Counted from the stretch's first letter, positions 8,923 to 17,944 are shown. The stretch: DNA of 64,000 nucleotides from Labilibacter marinus (GCF_001659685.2 NZ_LXYE02000020.1:124001-188000), one strand, 5' to 3'. The notes: a model not told the origin generated them from the letters alone. Numbers and translations: made by a program.

Positions 8923-9672
8923 ATGCGCCTAGCCCTACTGGTACTTCTCATATTAATTTGTGCACGTTCTCATGCACAAGACTCTCTACGCACTGAGATC
9001 TGGGTAAAAGTATTGGTGTTTGATAAAACAGACGACCGAATTATTGAAAATGCACAAATCATCAGTTACGAAACTATGCAGGCATTTTCTACCGATACCT
9101 TAGGAACATTTAGAAATATATTTAACGACTCCGATTCCTTAAAAATATTTAGCTTAGGTTATGATGCGGTTACAGTTAAGGTAGCTGATTTTAAAAATCT
9201 ACCCGATGGAGGAGAAATAGGGCTTACCAGACGCACGTATATGATTAAGTCAGTTGATGTGCAGGCCAAACAAGAACTACATTTACATTTACCAGATGAT
9301 ATTAAGCTGGCTAAAAAAAGCAAAGATGACAAACCATTAGCAGTACGAAGCGAATTATTTTCGAGTAAACCACCAGTACTAGCTGCTGTGGTTAACCCCA
9401 TTAGTTTTGTACATTATTACACCAGCAAAACGGAGCGAAGAAAAAGGAATGCTATCAAAGAATTGGCAAAGTCTGCAGAACAGCAAAAAATTAACACCTT
9501 CTTTAATCGAGACATTATAAAAGAGGTATCTGGTTACAGTGAAGGTGATTCATTAACTAACTTTATAGTGTACTGCAATGTTAACCTTAAATTAAGCTCA
9601 CGCGATAACCCTTTAATTGTAAAACAACAGATTTTAGAACTGAAGGAAAAATTTGAAACAGATGCGAAGTAA
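8923..9672 (+). CDS. Exported protein with carboxypeptidase-regulatory-like domain, paralogue 1
   Basis: Function not recognised. The 249-residue product begins with a signal peptide (MRLALLVLLILICARSHAQ, cleavage before D). Residues 25-100 look like a CarboxypepD_reg-like beta sandwich: IENAQIISYETMQAF, then a TDTLGTFRN turn and SLGYDAVTVKV, the pattern seen in Bacteroidota surface proteins. The C-terminal part is helical and basic (TSKTERRKRNAIKELAKSA) and ends in FFNRDIIKEVSGY followed by a LTNFIVYCNVNLKL segment. The next gene encodes a protein of the same build and overlaps this one by 20 bases, so the two are translated together. Location is probably periplasm or inner face of the outer membrane. 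Confidence 0.8.
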   Translation: MRLALLVLLILICARSHAQDSLRTEIWVKVLVFDKTDDRIIENAQIISYETMQAFSTDTLGTFRNIFNDSDSLKIFSLGYDAVTVKVADFKNLPDGGEIGLTRRTYMIKSVDVQAKQELHLHLPDDIKLAKKSKDDKPLAVRSELFSSKPPVLAAVVNPISFVHYYTSKTERRKRNAIKELAKSAEQQKINTFFNRDIIKEVSGYSEGDSLTNFIVYCNVNLKLSSRDNPLIVKQQILELKEKFETDAK

Positions 9673-10459
9673 TATATCCATAATATCTATCTTACTTTTA
9701 ACTCTTACCTGTGGGTTAAACGCTCAAGAAAAGGAGCTTCATACTTTGTCTGCTTACTTATCGGAAAGCGTTTCTGAAAACAAAGTACGCTTTGCAGCCA
9801 TTAAAAACGAAGTATCTGGCGAGATTACACTTAGCAATACGGATGGTCTATTTACCATTCAGGGCTCTGTTGGCGATACTCTACGTTTTCATAGTTTGGG
9901 TTATAAAGACACCACTTGGGTGATTCCAACAGTATGGGTAAACATGCATGAAACCATTCAACTCAATGTTCAATCAAATATTTATTCGTTAAGCGAAGTA
10001 GAAGTGCTTCGTTACCGCTCTTACGCCCATTTTAAGCAAGCCTTTAAAGATTTAAGAGTGGATAAGACCGAAGCTGAAAAAGTTAAAGATATCTTTATTT
10101 CATGGAAGGATGAAATAAATTTGGCTGCTGCGATGGGTTATGCCGAGAGGAAATCAGGAGGAGGAATTTCTATAGATATTAAAAGCGAAGATGAAAGAAA
10201 ACGAGAAGAGGTAAAACGTTTAGAGAATATCCGAGAAAAAAGCACACGCTTTAACTACTTTGTTTCTCGAGACAACCTGCTTCAACTAACAGAATACAAA
10301 GGCACTTGCCTGGATTCGTTTATGATTTTTCTAAATACGGGATATAATTTACACTATAAAATGGATGAGTATCAACTACTAGAATCTATCCTGCAAGCAT
10401 CAAATGATTTTAAAGCTAAGTATGGAGAGAAAGATTGGTATAGTCAACCAATCGACTAG
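9653..10459 (+). CDS. Exported protein with carboxypeptidase-regulatory-like domain, paralogue 2
   Basis: Function not recognised. 268 residues with a signal peptide ending near CGLNAQ. The mature N-terminus again resembles a CarboxypepD_reg-like domain (VSGEITLSNTDGLFTIQG, then LRFHSLGYKDTTWV). The C-terminal half has a charged helix and a final segment (FNYFVSRDNLLQLTEY, then SFMIFLNTGYNLHY) that lines up with the end of the preceding protein. The ATG at 9653 overlaps the upstream gene by 20 bases; an ATG at 9662 is an alternative and gives a more typical signal peptide starting MRSN. The pair probably arose by tandem duplication. Confidence 0.78.
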   Translation: MKQMRSNISIISILLLTLTCGLNAQEKELHTLSAYLSESVSENKVRFAAIKNEVSGEITLSNTDGLFTIQGSVGDTLRFHSLGYKDTTWVIPTVWVNMHETIQLNVQSNIYSLSEVEVLRYRSYAHFKQAFKDLRVDKTEAEKVKDIFISWKDEINLAAAMGYAERKSGGGISIDIKSEDERKREEVKRLENIREKSTRFNYFVSRDNLLQLTEYKGTCLDSFMIFLNTGYNLHYKMDEYQLLESILQASNDFKAKYGEKDWYSQPID

Positions 10460-10548
10460 CTGTATACTCATTTCTTAAAACATGTTGAATAGTTTCGGAT
10501 GAATGGAAATCTTTCGTTATTTTGTATTTCATTCAAACGTTATCCGAA

Positions 10549-12792
10549 ATGAGTTTGCAGTTAGATTCTTTGCCTCAGTTAGTGGCTAAATTTATCAATA
10601 ACACCAATCAAAACATTTTCTTAACAGGAAAGGCCGGAACTGGTAAAACTACTTTTTTAAGAAATATTACCAAATACACGCATAAGAGTGTGATTGTTGC
10701 TGCTCCTACAGGTATTGCTGCTATTAACGCTGGTGGAGTAACCTTACATTCCTTATTTCAATTACCCTTTGGTGCATTTATTCCAGATAACAATGGATTG
10801 AACAGTCAATCCATGAGTACACAAATTAATACACCTCGTACATTGCTCAGCTCCTTTCAAATGCATAAAACCAAACGCAATATGCTCAAAAAAATGGAGC
10901 TACTCATTATTGACGAGGTTAGTATGTTGCGTGCTGATTTGTTAGATGCTATAGATTTAATTTTACGTAGCGTTCGAAGAGAGCGCGACCTCCCTTTTGG
11001 TGGCGTTCAGGTACTTTTTATTGGCGATTTATTGCAGCTTCCTCCCGTTGTTAAGGAAGATGAATGGCGAGTAATTGGAGCATATTATCCAAGCGCCTTC
11101 TTTTTTAGTGCTCAAGTTTTAAGACAAATGCCTCCACTTTACGTGGAATTAGAAAAAATATATCGTCAGTCCGATGATACTTTTATTAAACTATTAAATA
11201 ACCTTCGTAACAATATAGTTACTGCGGAAGATGCTAATTTGTTGAATAAATATTATAAACCAAGTTACCAACAGAAAAGTGACGAAGGCGTAATTCTTCT
11301 TACTACCCACAATAGAATTGCCAACGACAAAAACCTAAAAGCTTTACAAGGTATTAAGGAATCCTCTGTATTTTTTAAAGCAGAAGTAATTGGCGATTTT
11401 AAAGAGTTTAGTTATCCAACCGACGAAAGTCTTGAGCTAAAAAAAGGTGCTCAGGTCATGTTTACTAAAAACGACTATTCAGGAGAGCAAAAATATTTCA
11501 ACGGTAAAATTGGAACCATTACAAAGTTGAATAGGGAACAAATTGAAGTCAGCTTTTCCGATGGCTCTGAATCAGCCATTGCTGAACAGTATTTATGGGA
11601 GAATAAAAAGTACTCTGTAGATAAGGATTCTAACGAAATTGAAGAAAGTATTGTAGGTACCTTTAAGCAATATCCTTTAAAATTAGCTTGGGCGATTACA
11701 GTGCACAAAAGTCAAGGTTTAACTTTTGATAAAGCGATTATTGATGTACAAAATGCTTTTGCTCCAGGGCAAATTTATGTTGCACTTTCACGCCTGCGCA
11801 GTTTAGATGGTTTGATCTTAACCTCTCCTATTCCTACCGAAGGTTTTCAAGTAGACCCATCTTTAAAGTCCTTTTCGGAGATAAAGAAACAACCAGAGGA
11901 ACTAATACCTATCCTGAAATCCGAATCACAAAATTATTTTAAAAGCTTTGTTCTTCACGCATTCGACTTTGCAGGATTAATGCAGGATTTGAGCTATCAC
12001 ATTTCCACCTATAATAAGGATGCTAAAAAGTCTATAAAACAGCAACATAAATCAAAGGCATTAGCTTGGTTAGAAAACACACAACCTATCAGAACAGTTG
12101 CAGATTCGTTTAGAGCTGAAGTAAATCGAATTGTAACCGAAGGAAGTAAGAATTACCAATTGCATTTACTAGAACGCATCAATAAAGCAGCAGCTTATTT
12201 CGAACCATTGATAAAAACCATTCACGACGACATCCGTGAATTATGTAATGAATTAAAAGGAACTAAAGGTGCTAAAGCCTATCATACAGAATTGATTGAT
12301 TTATCCAACCTATATTATGGCCAGCTGCAATTAGTTTATAAAGCACAAACCTTAATTAAAACAGCTATCGACGGAACGGACTTTGATAGAAACTCCATAA
12401 AAAAACCTTCGTTTGCCGAGAGTAGAGAAAACCTAAGTCCTGTAAATAAAAAGCGTACGCCGAAGGAAAAGAAAGAGAAAGTAGATACCAAGCAGGTTAG
12501 CTTTGAAATGTACAAGGAAAGCAAAAATATTAAGGCCATTGCCAAAGAGCGTTCTTTAACAGAAGGAACCGTTGAAGGCCACTTGGCTCATTACGTTCAG
12601 TTGGGAGAATTGGATGTATTAGATTTTATTGGGCAAGGTAAGTTGTCTATGATTGAAAAAGCGATTCACAGTTTAGACACATTTGCCCTAACTCCGCTTA
12701 AAAAAGAATTGGGTAAAGAGTTTTCCTTCGGAGAATTAAGATTGGGGGTAGCTTATATGATATCGCAAAACAAAGTTGATAATAGTGATTAG
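10549..12792 (+). CDS. Pif1/RecD-like DNA helicase with C-terminal helix-turn-helix domain
   Basis: A superfamily 1 helicase of 747 residues. Walker A is GKAGTGKTTF (residues 27-36), Walker B is LIIDEVSML (about 119-127), followed by FIGDLLQLPPV, the arginine-containing LEKIYRQSDD, and the C-terminal helicase motifs AWAITVHKSQGLTFDKAI and GQIYVALSRLRSLDGLIL. Residues after about 640 carry a segment like the helicase-associated helix-turn-helix domain (MYKESKNIKAIAKERSLTEGTVEGHLAHYV). A TTG at 10522 would extend the frame by nine residues, but ATG 10549 opens with the natural MSLQLDSLPQLV and is preferred. Pif1-like enzymes unwind 5' to 3' and act at stalled forks and G-quadruplexes; the exact role here is unknown. 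Confidence 0.9.
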   Translation: MSLQLDSLPQLVAKFINNTNQNIFLTGKAGTGKTTFLRNITKYTHKSVIVAAPTGIAAINAGGVTLHSLFQLPFGAFIPDNNGLNSQSMSTQINTPRTLLSSFQMHKTKRNMLKKMELLIIDEVSMLRADLLDAIDLILRSVRRERDLPFGGVQVLFIGDLLQLPPVVKEDEWRVIGAYYPSAFFFSAQVLRQMPPLYVELEKIYRQSDDTFIKLLNNLRNNIVTAEDANLLNKYYKPSYQQKSDEGVILLTTHNRIANDKNLKALQGIKESSVFFKAEVIGDFKEFSYPTDESLELKKGAQVMFTKNDYSGEQKYFNGKIGTITKLNREQIEVSFSDGSESAIAEQYLWENKKYSVDKDSNEIEESIVGTFKQYPLKLAWAITVHKSQGLTFDKAIIDVQNAFAPGQIYVALSRLRSLDGLILTSPIPTEGFQVDPSLKSFSEIKKQPEELIPILKSESQNYFKSFVLHAFDFAGLMQDLSYHISTYNKDAKKSIKQQHKSKALAWLENTQPIRTVADSFRAEVNRIVTEGSKNYQLHLLERINKAAAYFEPLIKTIHDDIRELCNELKGTKGAKAYHTELIDLSNLYYGQLQLVYKAQTLIKTAIDGTDFDRNSIKKPSFAESRENLSPVNKKRTPKEKKEKVDTKQVSFEMYKESKNIKAIAKERSLTEGTVEGHLAHYVQLGELDVLDFIGQGKLSMIEKAIHSLDTFALTPLKKELGKEFSFGELRLGVAYMISQNKVDNSD

Positions 12793-12825
12793 ATATATTT
12801 ATCTTTACAATGCAATTATACAATC

Positions 12826-13713
12826 GTGGCAAAAGAAAAACAAAATATACCAACATACGGGCTTCAGTCTTTTAGTCATCCACAATTTGGCAGTAGACAG
12901 TTTCACGTGGAGCCTTTTGATGCTAACCGACACTTTACGGTAAAGTATCCGCATCGTCACGACTTTTTTGAGGTATTGTATTTGACCAAAGGCTCTGGGT
13001 ATCATATTATCGACAGTAGTTATTATGCTATAGACCCTCCGTGCATCTTTTTTATGTCTCCAGGACAAGCGCACAAAATAGAATATTCAACTGATATAGA
13101 GGGCTACCTATTTATTTTTTCAGCTGACTTTTACCTGTTCGACAAAAACAACCAAAACAGGCTATTAGAATTTCCTTTCTTTTTTAATATCCAACAAGAT
13201 AACCCTCCACTACAACTCGTGGATAAATCAGATTGTGAATTCTTAAGACAACTATTTGTAAAAGGAATAGACGAGATAGGTAGAAAAGATGGAGGTAAAA
13301 TAGATTTACTTCGTTCAATATTAGATACTATATTAAATTACACCGCTTGCTTATACCCAACTGAAGAGGAAGGGCTAAGCTCTGGCAAAGGTCACCTACT
13401 CGTAAAACGTTTTTTTCAGCTAGTAGAGGAAAATTACCAAAAAAATCTAAGCGTAAATCAATATGCCGAACTTTTGGCCATTACTCCTAATCATCTAACG
13501 CAAACACTGAAACAATTAACTGGACGTACCTCAAATGAAATTATCCAGTCGAAACAAATGTTGGAAATAAAGAGGCTACTCATTCATACAAGCCTTACTG
13601 TTACACAAATTTCAGACCAATTAAATTTCTCCGATCAATCGTACTTCACCAAGTTTTTTAAGAAACAAATCGGCGTTACTCCCAACCAGTTCAGAAGTCA
13701 ATTTGAACGTTGA
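12826..13713 (+). CDS. AraC-family transcriptional regulator
   Basis: 295 residues. The N-terminal half looks like a cupin sensor (HRHDFFEVLYLTKGSGYHII and a later SPGQAHKIEY), and the C-terminal 100 residues hold the two helix-turn-helix motifs of AraC (SVNQYAELLAITPNHLTQTLKQLTG and VTQISDQLNFSDQSYFTKFFKKQIGVTPNQFR). The start is GTG at 12826; no ATG lies near. It stands 33 bases after the helicase gene and 206 bases before ilvC in the same direction. The ligand is unknown. Regulation of ilvC is possible from position only. Confidence 0.92.
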   Translation: MAKEKQNIPTYGLQSFSHPQFGSRQFHVEPFDANRHFTVKYPHRHDFFEVLYLTKGSGYHIIDSSYYAIDPPCIFFMSPGQAHKIEYSTDIEGYLFIFSADFYLFDKNNQNRLLEFPFFFNIQQDNPPLQLVDKSDCEFLRQLFVKGIDEIGRKDGGKIDLLRSILDTILNYTACLYPTEEEGLSSGKGHLLVKRFFQLVEENYQKNLSVNQYAELLAITPNHLTQTLKQLTGRTSNEIIQSKQMLEIKRLLIHTSLTVTQISDQLNFSDQSYFTKFFKKQIGVTPNQFRSQFER

Positions 13714-13751
13714 AAACATATACAACACTTCTGTATATTTATAAATCCATG

Positions 13752-13776
13752 AAAAGTACCTAACAAAAGTGCTTTT
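13752..13776 (+). terminator. Possible terminator after the AraC gene
   Basis: AAAAGTAC (13752-13759) pairs with GTGCTTTT (13769-13776) with one wobble around a 9-base loop; the 3' arm itself supplies four T. It is a weak structure, but lies 38 bases after the AraC stop and before the ilvC promoter region. Confidence 0.4.
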
Positions 13777-13827
13777 ATACGATAATTATTCCCTTTTTTA
13801 TCCGTTGATTTGTATCATGAACTTATG

Positions 13828-13838
13828 TACCTTAGGTA
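13828..13838. promoter_or_regulatory. Palindrome TACCTTAGGTA upstream of ilvC
   Basis: An 11-base palindrome lies 82 bases before ilvC. The right half (TTAGGT) can also pair with ACCTAA at 13855-13860. It may be an operator, for example for the adjacent AraC protein, or part of a 5' leader fold. A near match to the Bacteroidota -7 element, TTGATTTG, is just upstream (13805-13812). Confidence 0.3.
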
Positions 13839-13919
13839 TCGTTTTAAAAATCAGACCTAAATACTAAGTTTTCAGTGTTTAAAAATTAAGAAATAGTTTA
13901 AATATTTAAAATTATTAAA

Positions 13920-15392
13920 ATGGCTAATTATTTTAATACATTACCGTTACGTGAGCAGTTGAATCAATTAGGAGTTTGTGAATTCATGGATAACACAGAA
14001 TTTGCAGATGGTGTTGAAAAACTAAAAGGTAAAAAAGTAGTAATTGTAGGTTGTGGAGCTCAAGGATTAAACCAAGGGTTAAACATGAGAGATTCTGGAT
14101 TAGATGTATCTTATACATTACGTCCTGCTGCTATCAAAGAGCAACGTCAATCATGGAAAAATGCTACTGAAAACAACTTTGCAGTGGGCACTTACGAAGA
14201 GATGATTCCTACAGCTGATATGGTTGTAAACCTTACTCCAGATAAGCAGCACACTAACGTAGTGACTGAAGTAATGCCATTGATGAAAAAAGGAGCTACA
14301 CTTTCTTATTCTCACGGTTTTAATGTGGTTGAGGAAGGAATGCAAATTCGTGAAGACCTTACGGTTGTAATGGTTGCTCCTAAATCTCCAGGTTCTGAGG
14401 TACGCGAAGAGTACAAAAGAGGATTTGGTGTTCCAACATTAATCGCTGTTCACCCAGAAAATGATCCTAATAAGGATGGATTAGAAATTGCAAAAGCATA
14501 TGCTGTAGCAACTGGAGGTCATAGAGCTGGTGTTTTACATTCTTCTTTTGTTGCTGAGGTTAAGTCTGACTTAATGGGAGAGCAAACTATTCTTTGTGGT
14601 TTATTACAAACAGGTTCTATTCTTTGCTTCAACAAAATGGTTGAAAAAGGAATCGACAAAGGATATGCTTCTAAATTTATCCAATACGGTTGGGAAGTTA
14701 TTACTGAGGCTTTAAAAATTGGTGGAATCACTAACATGATGGACCGTTTATCTAACCCAGCTAAAATTGAAGCTTTCAAAATCTCTGAAGAATTAAAAAC
14801 TATCATGCGTCCATTATTCGAAAAGCATATGGATGATATCATGAGCGGTGAGTTTTCTTCTACTATGATGGCTGACTGGGCTAACGGAGATAAAAACTTA
14901 TTGACTTGGAGAGCTGCAACTGGCGAAACTGATTTCGAGAAAACACCTGCTGGTGATGTAGAAATTTCTGAGCAAGAATATTTCGACAATGGTACTTTAA
15001 TGGTTGCTATGGTGAAATCTGGTGTTGAGCTAGCTTTTGAAGCTATGACTGAAGCTGGTATTAAGGAAGAAAGTGCTTATTACGAGTCGTTACACGAAAC
15101 TCCACTTATTGCAAACACTATTGCACGTAGAAAATTATATGAAATGAATAGCGTAATTTCTGATACTGCTGAGTACGGATGTTACTTATTCGACCATGCT
15201 TGTAAGCCTCTATTAACTGACTTCATGAAAAAAGTTGAAACCAATATTATTGGTAAAAACTTTAACGAAGGAAATACTGGGGTTAGCAACAAAGAATTAG
15301 TAGACGTAAACGAAGCTATCCGTTTTCATGATGTGGAAATTGTTGGTGCTGAGTTAAGAGATGCTATGACTGCTATGAAAGCAATTATCTAA
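13920..15392 (+). CDS. ilvC: Ketol-acid reductoisomerase, class II (long form)
   Basis: IlvC converts acetolactate and acetohydroxybutyrate to the dihydroxy acids of valine/leucine and isoleucine synthesis. The 490 residues and duplicated helical C-terminal domain mark the long class II form found in E. coli. The Rossmann glycine motif is [12 protein letters not shown] near residues 44-55. The cofactor loop carries [18 protein letters not shown], whose Arg, Arg and Ser match the NADPH-selecting residues of E. coli IlvC (Arg68, Arg76, Ser78, recalled). The gene is monocistronic: its own terminator follows at 15417, and ilvDBN start behind a separate leader. Confidence 0.97.
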   Translation: MANYFNTLPLREQLNQLGVCEFMDNTEFADGVEKLKGKKVVIVGCGAQGLNQGLNMRDSGLDVSYTLRPAAIKEQRQSWKNATENNFAVGTYEEMIPTADMVVNLTPDKQHTNVVTEVMPLMKKGATLSYSHGFNVVEEGMQIREDLTVVMVAPKSPGSEVREEYKRGFGVPTLIAVHPENDPNKDGLEIAKAYAVATGGHRAGVLHSSFVAEVKSDLMGEQTILCGLLQTGSILCFNKMVEKGIDKGYASKFIQYGWEVITEALKIGGITNMMDRLSNPAKIEAFKISEELKTIMRPLFEKHMDDIMSGEFSSTMMADWANGDKNLLTWRAATGETDFEKTPAGDVEISEQEYFDNGTLMVAMVKSGVELAFEAMTEAGIKEESAYYESLHETPLIANTIARRKLYEMNSVISDTAEYGCYLFDHACKPLLTDFMKKVETNIIGKNFNEGNTGVSNKELVDVNEAIRFHDVEIVGAELRDAMTAMKAII

Positions 15393-15416
15393 GACTAATT
15401 ATTAGATGAATATATA

Positions 15417-15449
15417 AAACCCTGTTTTGATTAATTTAAAACAGGGTTT
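15417..15449 (+). terminator. Terminator after ilvC
   Basis: AAACCCTGTTTT (15417-15428) and AAAACAGGGTTT (15438-15449) form a perfect 12-base stem with a 9-base loop. The arm ends in T but only a short T-rich stretch follows (AATTTAT). Stem symmetry suggests it can work in both directions. It separates ilvC from the ilvD operon. Confidence 0.8.
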
Positions 15450-15755
15450 AATTTATCCAATGTATTGAAAAACAGTAGGAGTTTTTCATGAAAAGAATGA
15501 GTGAAGTCAAAATTACATAGTAGAACAGATGATTTAAGTATTCGAGCAATACAGAATCTGTTTTCAGTTTATTACTTCAATAAACAAATTATCGTAAAAC
15601 GAAGTAAATGAACACTTTGTAATGACATTTACATTGACTGTATAATCATGCAATCTGATTGCTTAAATATGGAAAAATATACATTTTGAAATTCAAATTG
15701 CTTTAAGTAGTTATCTAACAGCTTGAAAGTAAATGTATGATTTAGCATTTATTTT
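15450..15755 (+). other. Gene-free stretch between ilvC and the ilvD promoter
   Basis: About 300 AT-rich bases. No reading frame of credible composition, no strong hairpin and no RNA gene were seen. It ends at the promoter of the ilvD leader. Confidence 0.4.
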
Positions 15756-15785
15756 TTTGGAGATTCAAAAAAATCTCTACATTTG
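15756..15785 (+). promoter_or_regulatory. Bacteroidota-type promoter of the ilvD operon leader
   Basis: TTTG (15756-15759) and TACATTTG (15778-15785) are 18 bases apart. This fits the Bacteroidota consensus TTTG/TTG, about 19 bases, TAnnTTTG. The start of transcription would be near 15791, about 28 bases before the leader peptide ATG. Between the two elements lies an inverted repeat GAGATT (15760-15765) and AATCTC (15772-15777), and just after the -7 element lies the palindrome GTTGTTTAACAAC (15791-15803); either could be an operator. Confidence 0.7.
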
Positions 15786-15818
15786 TAAACGTTGTTTAAC
15801 AACATAAAGCAAAACGAA

Positions 15819-15884
15819 ATGAACAATATTTTTTCACTCATTCTCATTAACGTCATTCTCTTGGTCATCACCAAGCGAACGTGA
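15819..15884 (+). CDS. ilv-leu operon leader peptide (21 residues)
   Basis: An ATG at 15819 opens a 21-codon frame ending at TGA 15882-15884. Residues 4-17 read IFSLILINVILLVI: five Ile, four Leu and two Val in 21 residues, the three end products of the genes downstream. The codons overlap the RNA arms of an attenuator, and the stop overlaps the anti-terminator arm. This is the arrangement of the E. coli ilv and leu leader peptides, where a ribosome stalled for lack of charged tRNA prevents terminator formation. The peptide itself needs no function. The frame is too short for ordinary gene calling; support comes from composition and RNA structure, both seen directly. Confidence 0.85.
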   Translation: MNNIFSLILINVILLVITKRT

Positions 15885-15960
15885 GAATTCTGTGCAAAAA
15901 ATAATCATATAAGATATTTTGTATAGGCCTTTCTCACATGTTGAGAAAGGCCTTTTTTTT
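15840..15960 (+). promoter_or_regulatory. Ribosome-mediated transcription attenuator (protector, anti-terminator, terminator)
   Basis: Four RNA segments can be named. Segment 1 is ATTCTC, present twice in the peptide codons (15840-15845 and 15855-15860). Segment 2 is GTGAGAA (15881-15887), over the leader stop codon. Segment 3 is TTCTCAC (15931-15937). Segment 4 is TGAGAAAGGCCT (15942-15953). Segment 1 pairs with GAGAAT in segment 2 (protector); segment 2 pairs with segment 3 over 7 bases (anti-terminator); segment 3, extended to AGGCCTTTCTCA, pairs perfectly with segment 4 (terminator). An inner hairpin CTTGGT/ACCAAG (15860-15865, 15870-15875) could act as pause signal. Confidence 0.8.
15925..15960 (+). 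terminator. Attenuator terminator before ilvD
   Basis: AGGCCTTTCTCA (15925-15936) and TGAGAAAGGCCT (15942-15953) form a perfect 12-base stem with a 5-base loop, followed directly by a run of T to 15960. It lies 40 bases after the leader peptide stop and 110 bases before ilvD, with no gene in between that it could end, so its role must be conditional termination. Confidence 0.92.
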
Positions 15961-16070
15961 GCCTTTAACTGAAACGCATAGTAAGCTTTTTTAAGCTTCA
16001 ATAAAATATAAATCGCATTTAAGCAAGTCACGATTCGTCCTGATGCTTGAGTCTTGATACAGATAACGAA

Positions 16071-17897
16071 ATGAAGAATAAATTAAGAAGTGCAACCACC
16101 ACCGAAGGCCGTAGAATGGCTGGAGCACGTAGCTTGTGGAGAGCTAACGGCGTAAAAGAAGAGCAATTCGGTAAGCCGATGATTGCGATTGTTAACTCAT
16201 TCACACAGTTTGTTCCAGGTCATGTTCATTTACACGAAATTGGACAAGACGTGAAGAAAATGATTGAAGCACAAGGTTGTTTTGCTGCCGAGTTTAATAC
16301 CATTGCTGTTGATGATGGTATTGCCATGGGACACGACGGTATGTTGTATTCTTTACCTTCAAGAGATGTTATTGCAGATAGCGTGGAATACATGTGTAAT
16401 GCGCACCAGGTAGATGCTATGGTTTGTATTAGTAACTGCGATAAAATTACACCTGGAATGTTAATGGCAGCTATGCGATTAAATATTCCTGCTGTATTTG
16501 TATCAGGAGGCCCAATGGAAGCGGGTAAAGTTGGCGATAAAGCACTTGATTTGGTTGATGCTATGGTAATGGCTGCTGATGACAGTGTATCTGATGCAGA
16601 CGTTCAAGCTGTTGAAGAAAACGCTTGTCCTACTTGTGGTTCTTGTTCAGGTATGTTTACCGCTAACTCCATGAACTGCTTAAACGAGGCAATTGGATTA
16701 GCTTTACCTGGTAACGGAACAATTGTAGCTACTCATGCTAACAGAAAGAAGTTATTTGAAAAAGCTGCTAAAATCATCGTTGAAAATACTTATAAGTATT
16801 ACAGAGACGGCGACGATTCTGTATTACCCCGCAACATCGGATCATTTAATGCATTTAAAAATGCGATGACTTTAGATGTGGCTATGGGAGGTTCTACCAA
16901 TACGGTATTACACATTTTAGCTATAGCACACGAAGCTGGTGTTGAGTTTACCATGGATGATATCGATAGAATATCACGTAATACACCTGTGTTATCTAAA
17001 GTAGCGCCTAATTCAGACTATCATATCGAAGATGTAAACCGAGCCGGTGGTATCATCGGAATTTTAGCTGAGTTAGATCGAAAAGGGTTGTTAGATAATA
17101 ATGTATCTCGTGCAGATGGCCTTACTCTTAAAGAAGCGATTGCAAAGTATGATATAATGAATCCTGAAGTTTCGGAAGAAGCCAAAGATATATACACTAG
17201 TGCTCCTGCCGGAATCAGAAACCTAACAATGGGCTCGCAAAAAACACATTACGCAAAGCTTGATGTGGATAGAGCAAATGGTTGTATCCGTTCTGTTGAT
17301 GAAGCTTACAACAAAGATGGCGGCTTGGCTGTTCTTAAGGGAAATATTGCCGCAGATGGCTGTGTTGTTAAAACCGCAGGTGTGGACGAATCCATCTTTA
17401 TTTTTAAAGGAAAAGCCAGAGTTTATCAATCGCAGGATGCTGCTTGTGATGGTATCTTAGCAGGAGAAGTTAAAGCAGGAGAAGTTGTTGTTATTACATA
17501 CGAAGGACCCAAAGGAGGACCAGGTATGCAAGAAATGCTTTACCCTACTTCATATATCAAATCTCGTCATTTAGGCGAAAAGTGTGCCCTCATTACAGAT
17601 GGTAGATTTTCAGGAGGTACTTCTGGTTTATCTATAGGTCACGTTTCTCCTGAAGCTGCTGCAGGTGGAGCTATTGGATTAGTTCAAACTGGCGACGAAA
17701 TTGAAATCAACATTCCAGAACGCTCTATTAATGTACTGGTATCTGATGAAGTTTTAGCAGAAAGAAGAAAAGCAGAGGAAGCAAAAGCTGAAAATGCATT
17801 TATGCCAGAACCTCGCGAACGTAACGTATCTAAAGCACTTAAGGCATATGCAAGCTTAGTTAGCTCTGCCGATAAAGGTGCTGTTAGATTAATATAA
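16071..17897 (+). CDS. ilvD: Dihydroxy-acid dehydratase
   Basis: IlvD is the iron-sulfur enzyme that dehydrates dihydroxy acids to the 2-keto acids of valine and isoleucine. With 608 residues it has the normal length. The cluster cysteines can be placed in [12 protein letters not shown] and [19 protein letters not shown], and the C-terminal domain has [24 protein letters not shown] at 16047 would add eight residues, but ATG 16071 ([15 protein letters not shown]) matches the family start. It is the first structural gene behind the attenuator, and ilvB follows after 66 bases. Confidence 0.97.
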   Translation: MKNKLRSATTTEGRRMAGARSLWRANGVKEEQFGKPMIAIVNSFTQFVPGHVHLHEIGQDVKKMIEAQGCFAAEFNTIAVDDGIAMGHDGMLYSLPSRDVIADSVEYMCNAHQVDAMVCISNCDKITPGMLMAAMRLNIPAVFVSGGPMEAGKVGDKALDLVDAMVMAADDSVSDADVQAVEENACPTCGSCSGMFTANSMNCLNEAIGLALPGNGTIVATHANRKKLFEKAAKIIVENTYKYYRDGDDSVLPRNIGSFNAFKNAMTLDVAMGGSTNTVLHILAIAHEAGVEFTMDDIDRISRNTPVLSKVAPNSDYHIEDVNRAGGIIGILAELDRKGLLDNNVSRADGLTLKEAIAKYDIMNPEVSEEAKDIYTSAPAGIRNLTMGSQKTHYAKLDVDRANGCIRSVDEAYNKDGGLAVLKGNIAADGCVVKTAGVDESIFIFKGKARVYQSQDAACDGILAGEVKAGEVVVITYEGPKGGPGMQEMLYPTSYIKSRHLGEKCALITDGRFSGGTSGLSIGHVSPEAAAGGAIGLVQTGDEIEINIPERSINVLVSDEVLAERRKAEEAKAENAFMPEPRERNVSKALKAYASLVSSADKGAVRLI

Positions 17898-17918
17898 TAT
17901 AAATAAGAAAATGGAAAA

Positions 17919-17944
17919 AGAGACCAAGCTAATTCTAGGTCTCT
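17919..17944 (+). other. Hairpin between ilvD and ilvB
   Basis: AGAGACC (17919-17925) and GGTCTCT (17938-17944) form a perfect 7-base stem with a 12-base loop. No T-run follows, so it is not a terminator; it may stabilise mRNA ends or mark a processing site. Confidence 0.45.

Noticed and set aside
10522-10548. TTG-initiated extension of the helicase
   Set aside because: The added residues are not family-like and ATG 10549 gives a natural start; TTATTTTG just upstream may be part of the promoter.
16047-16070. TTG-initiated extension of ilvD
   Set aside because: ATG 16071 corresponds to the usual IlvD start; the extension is unrelated sequence.
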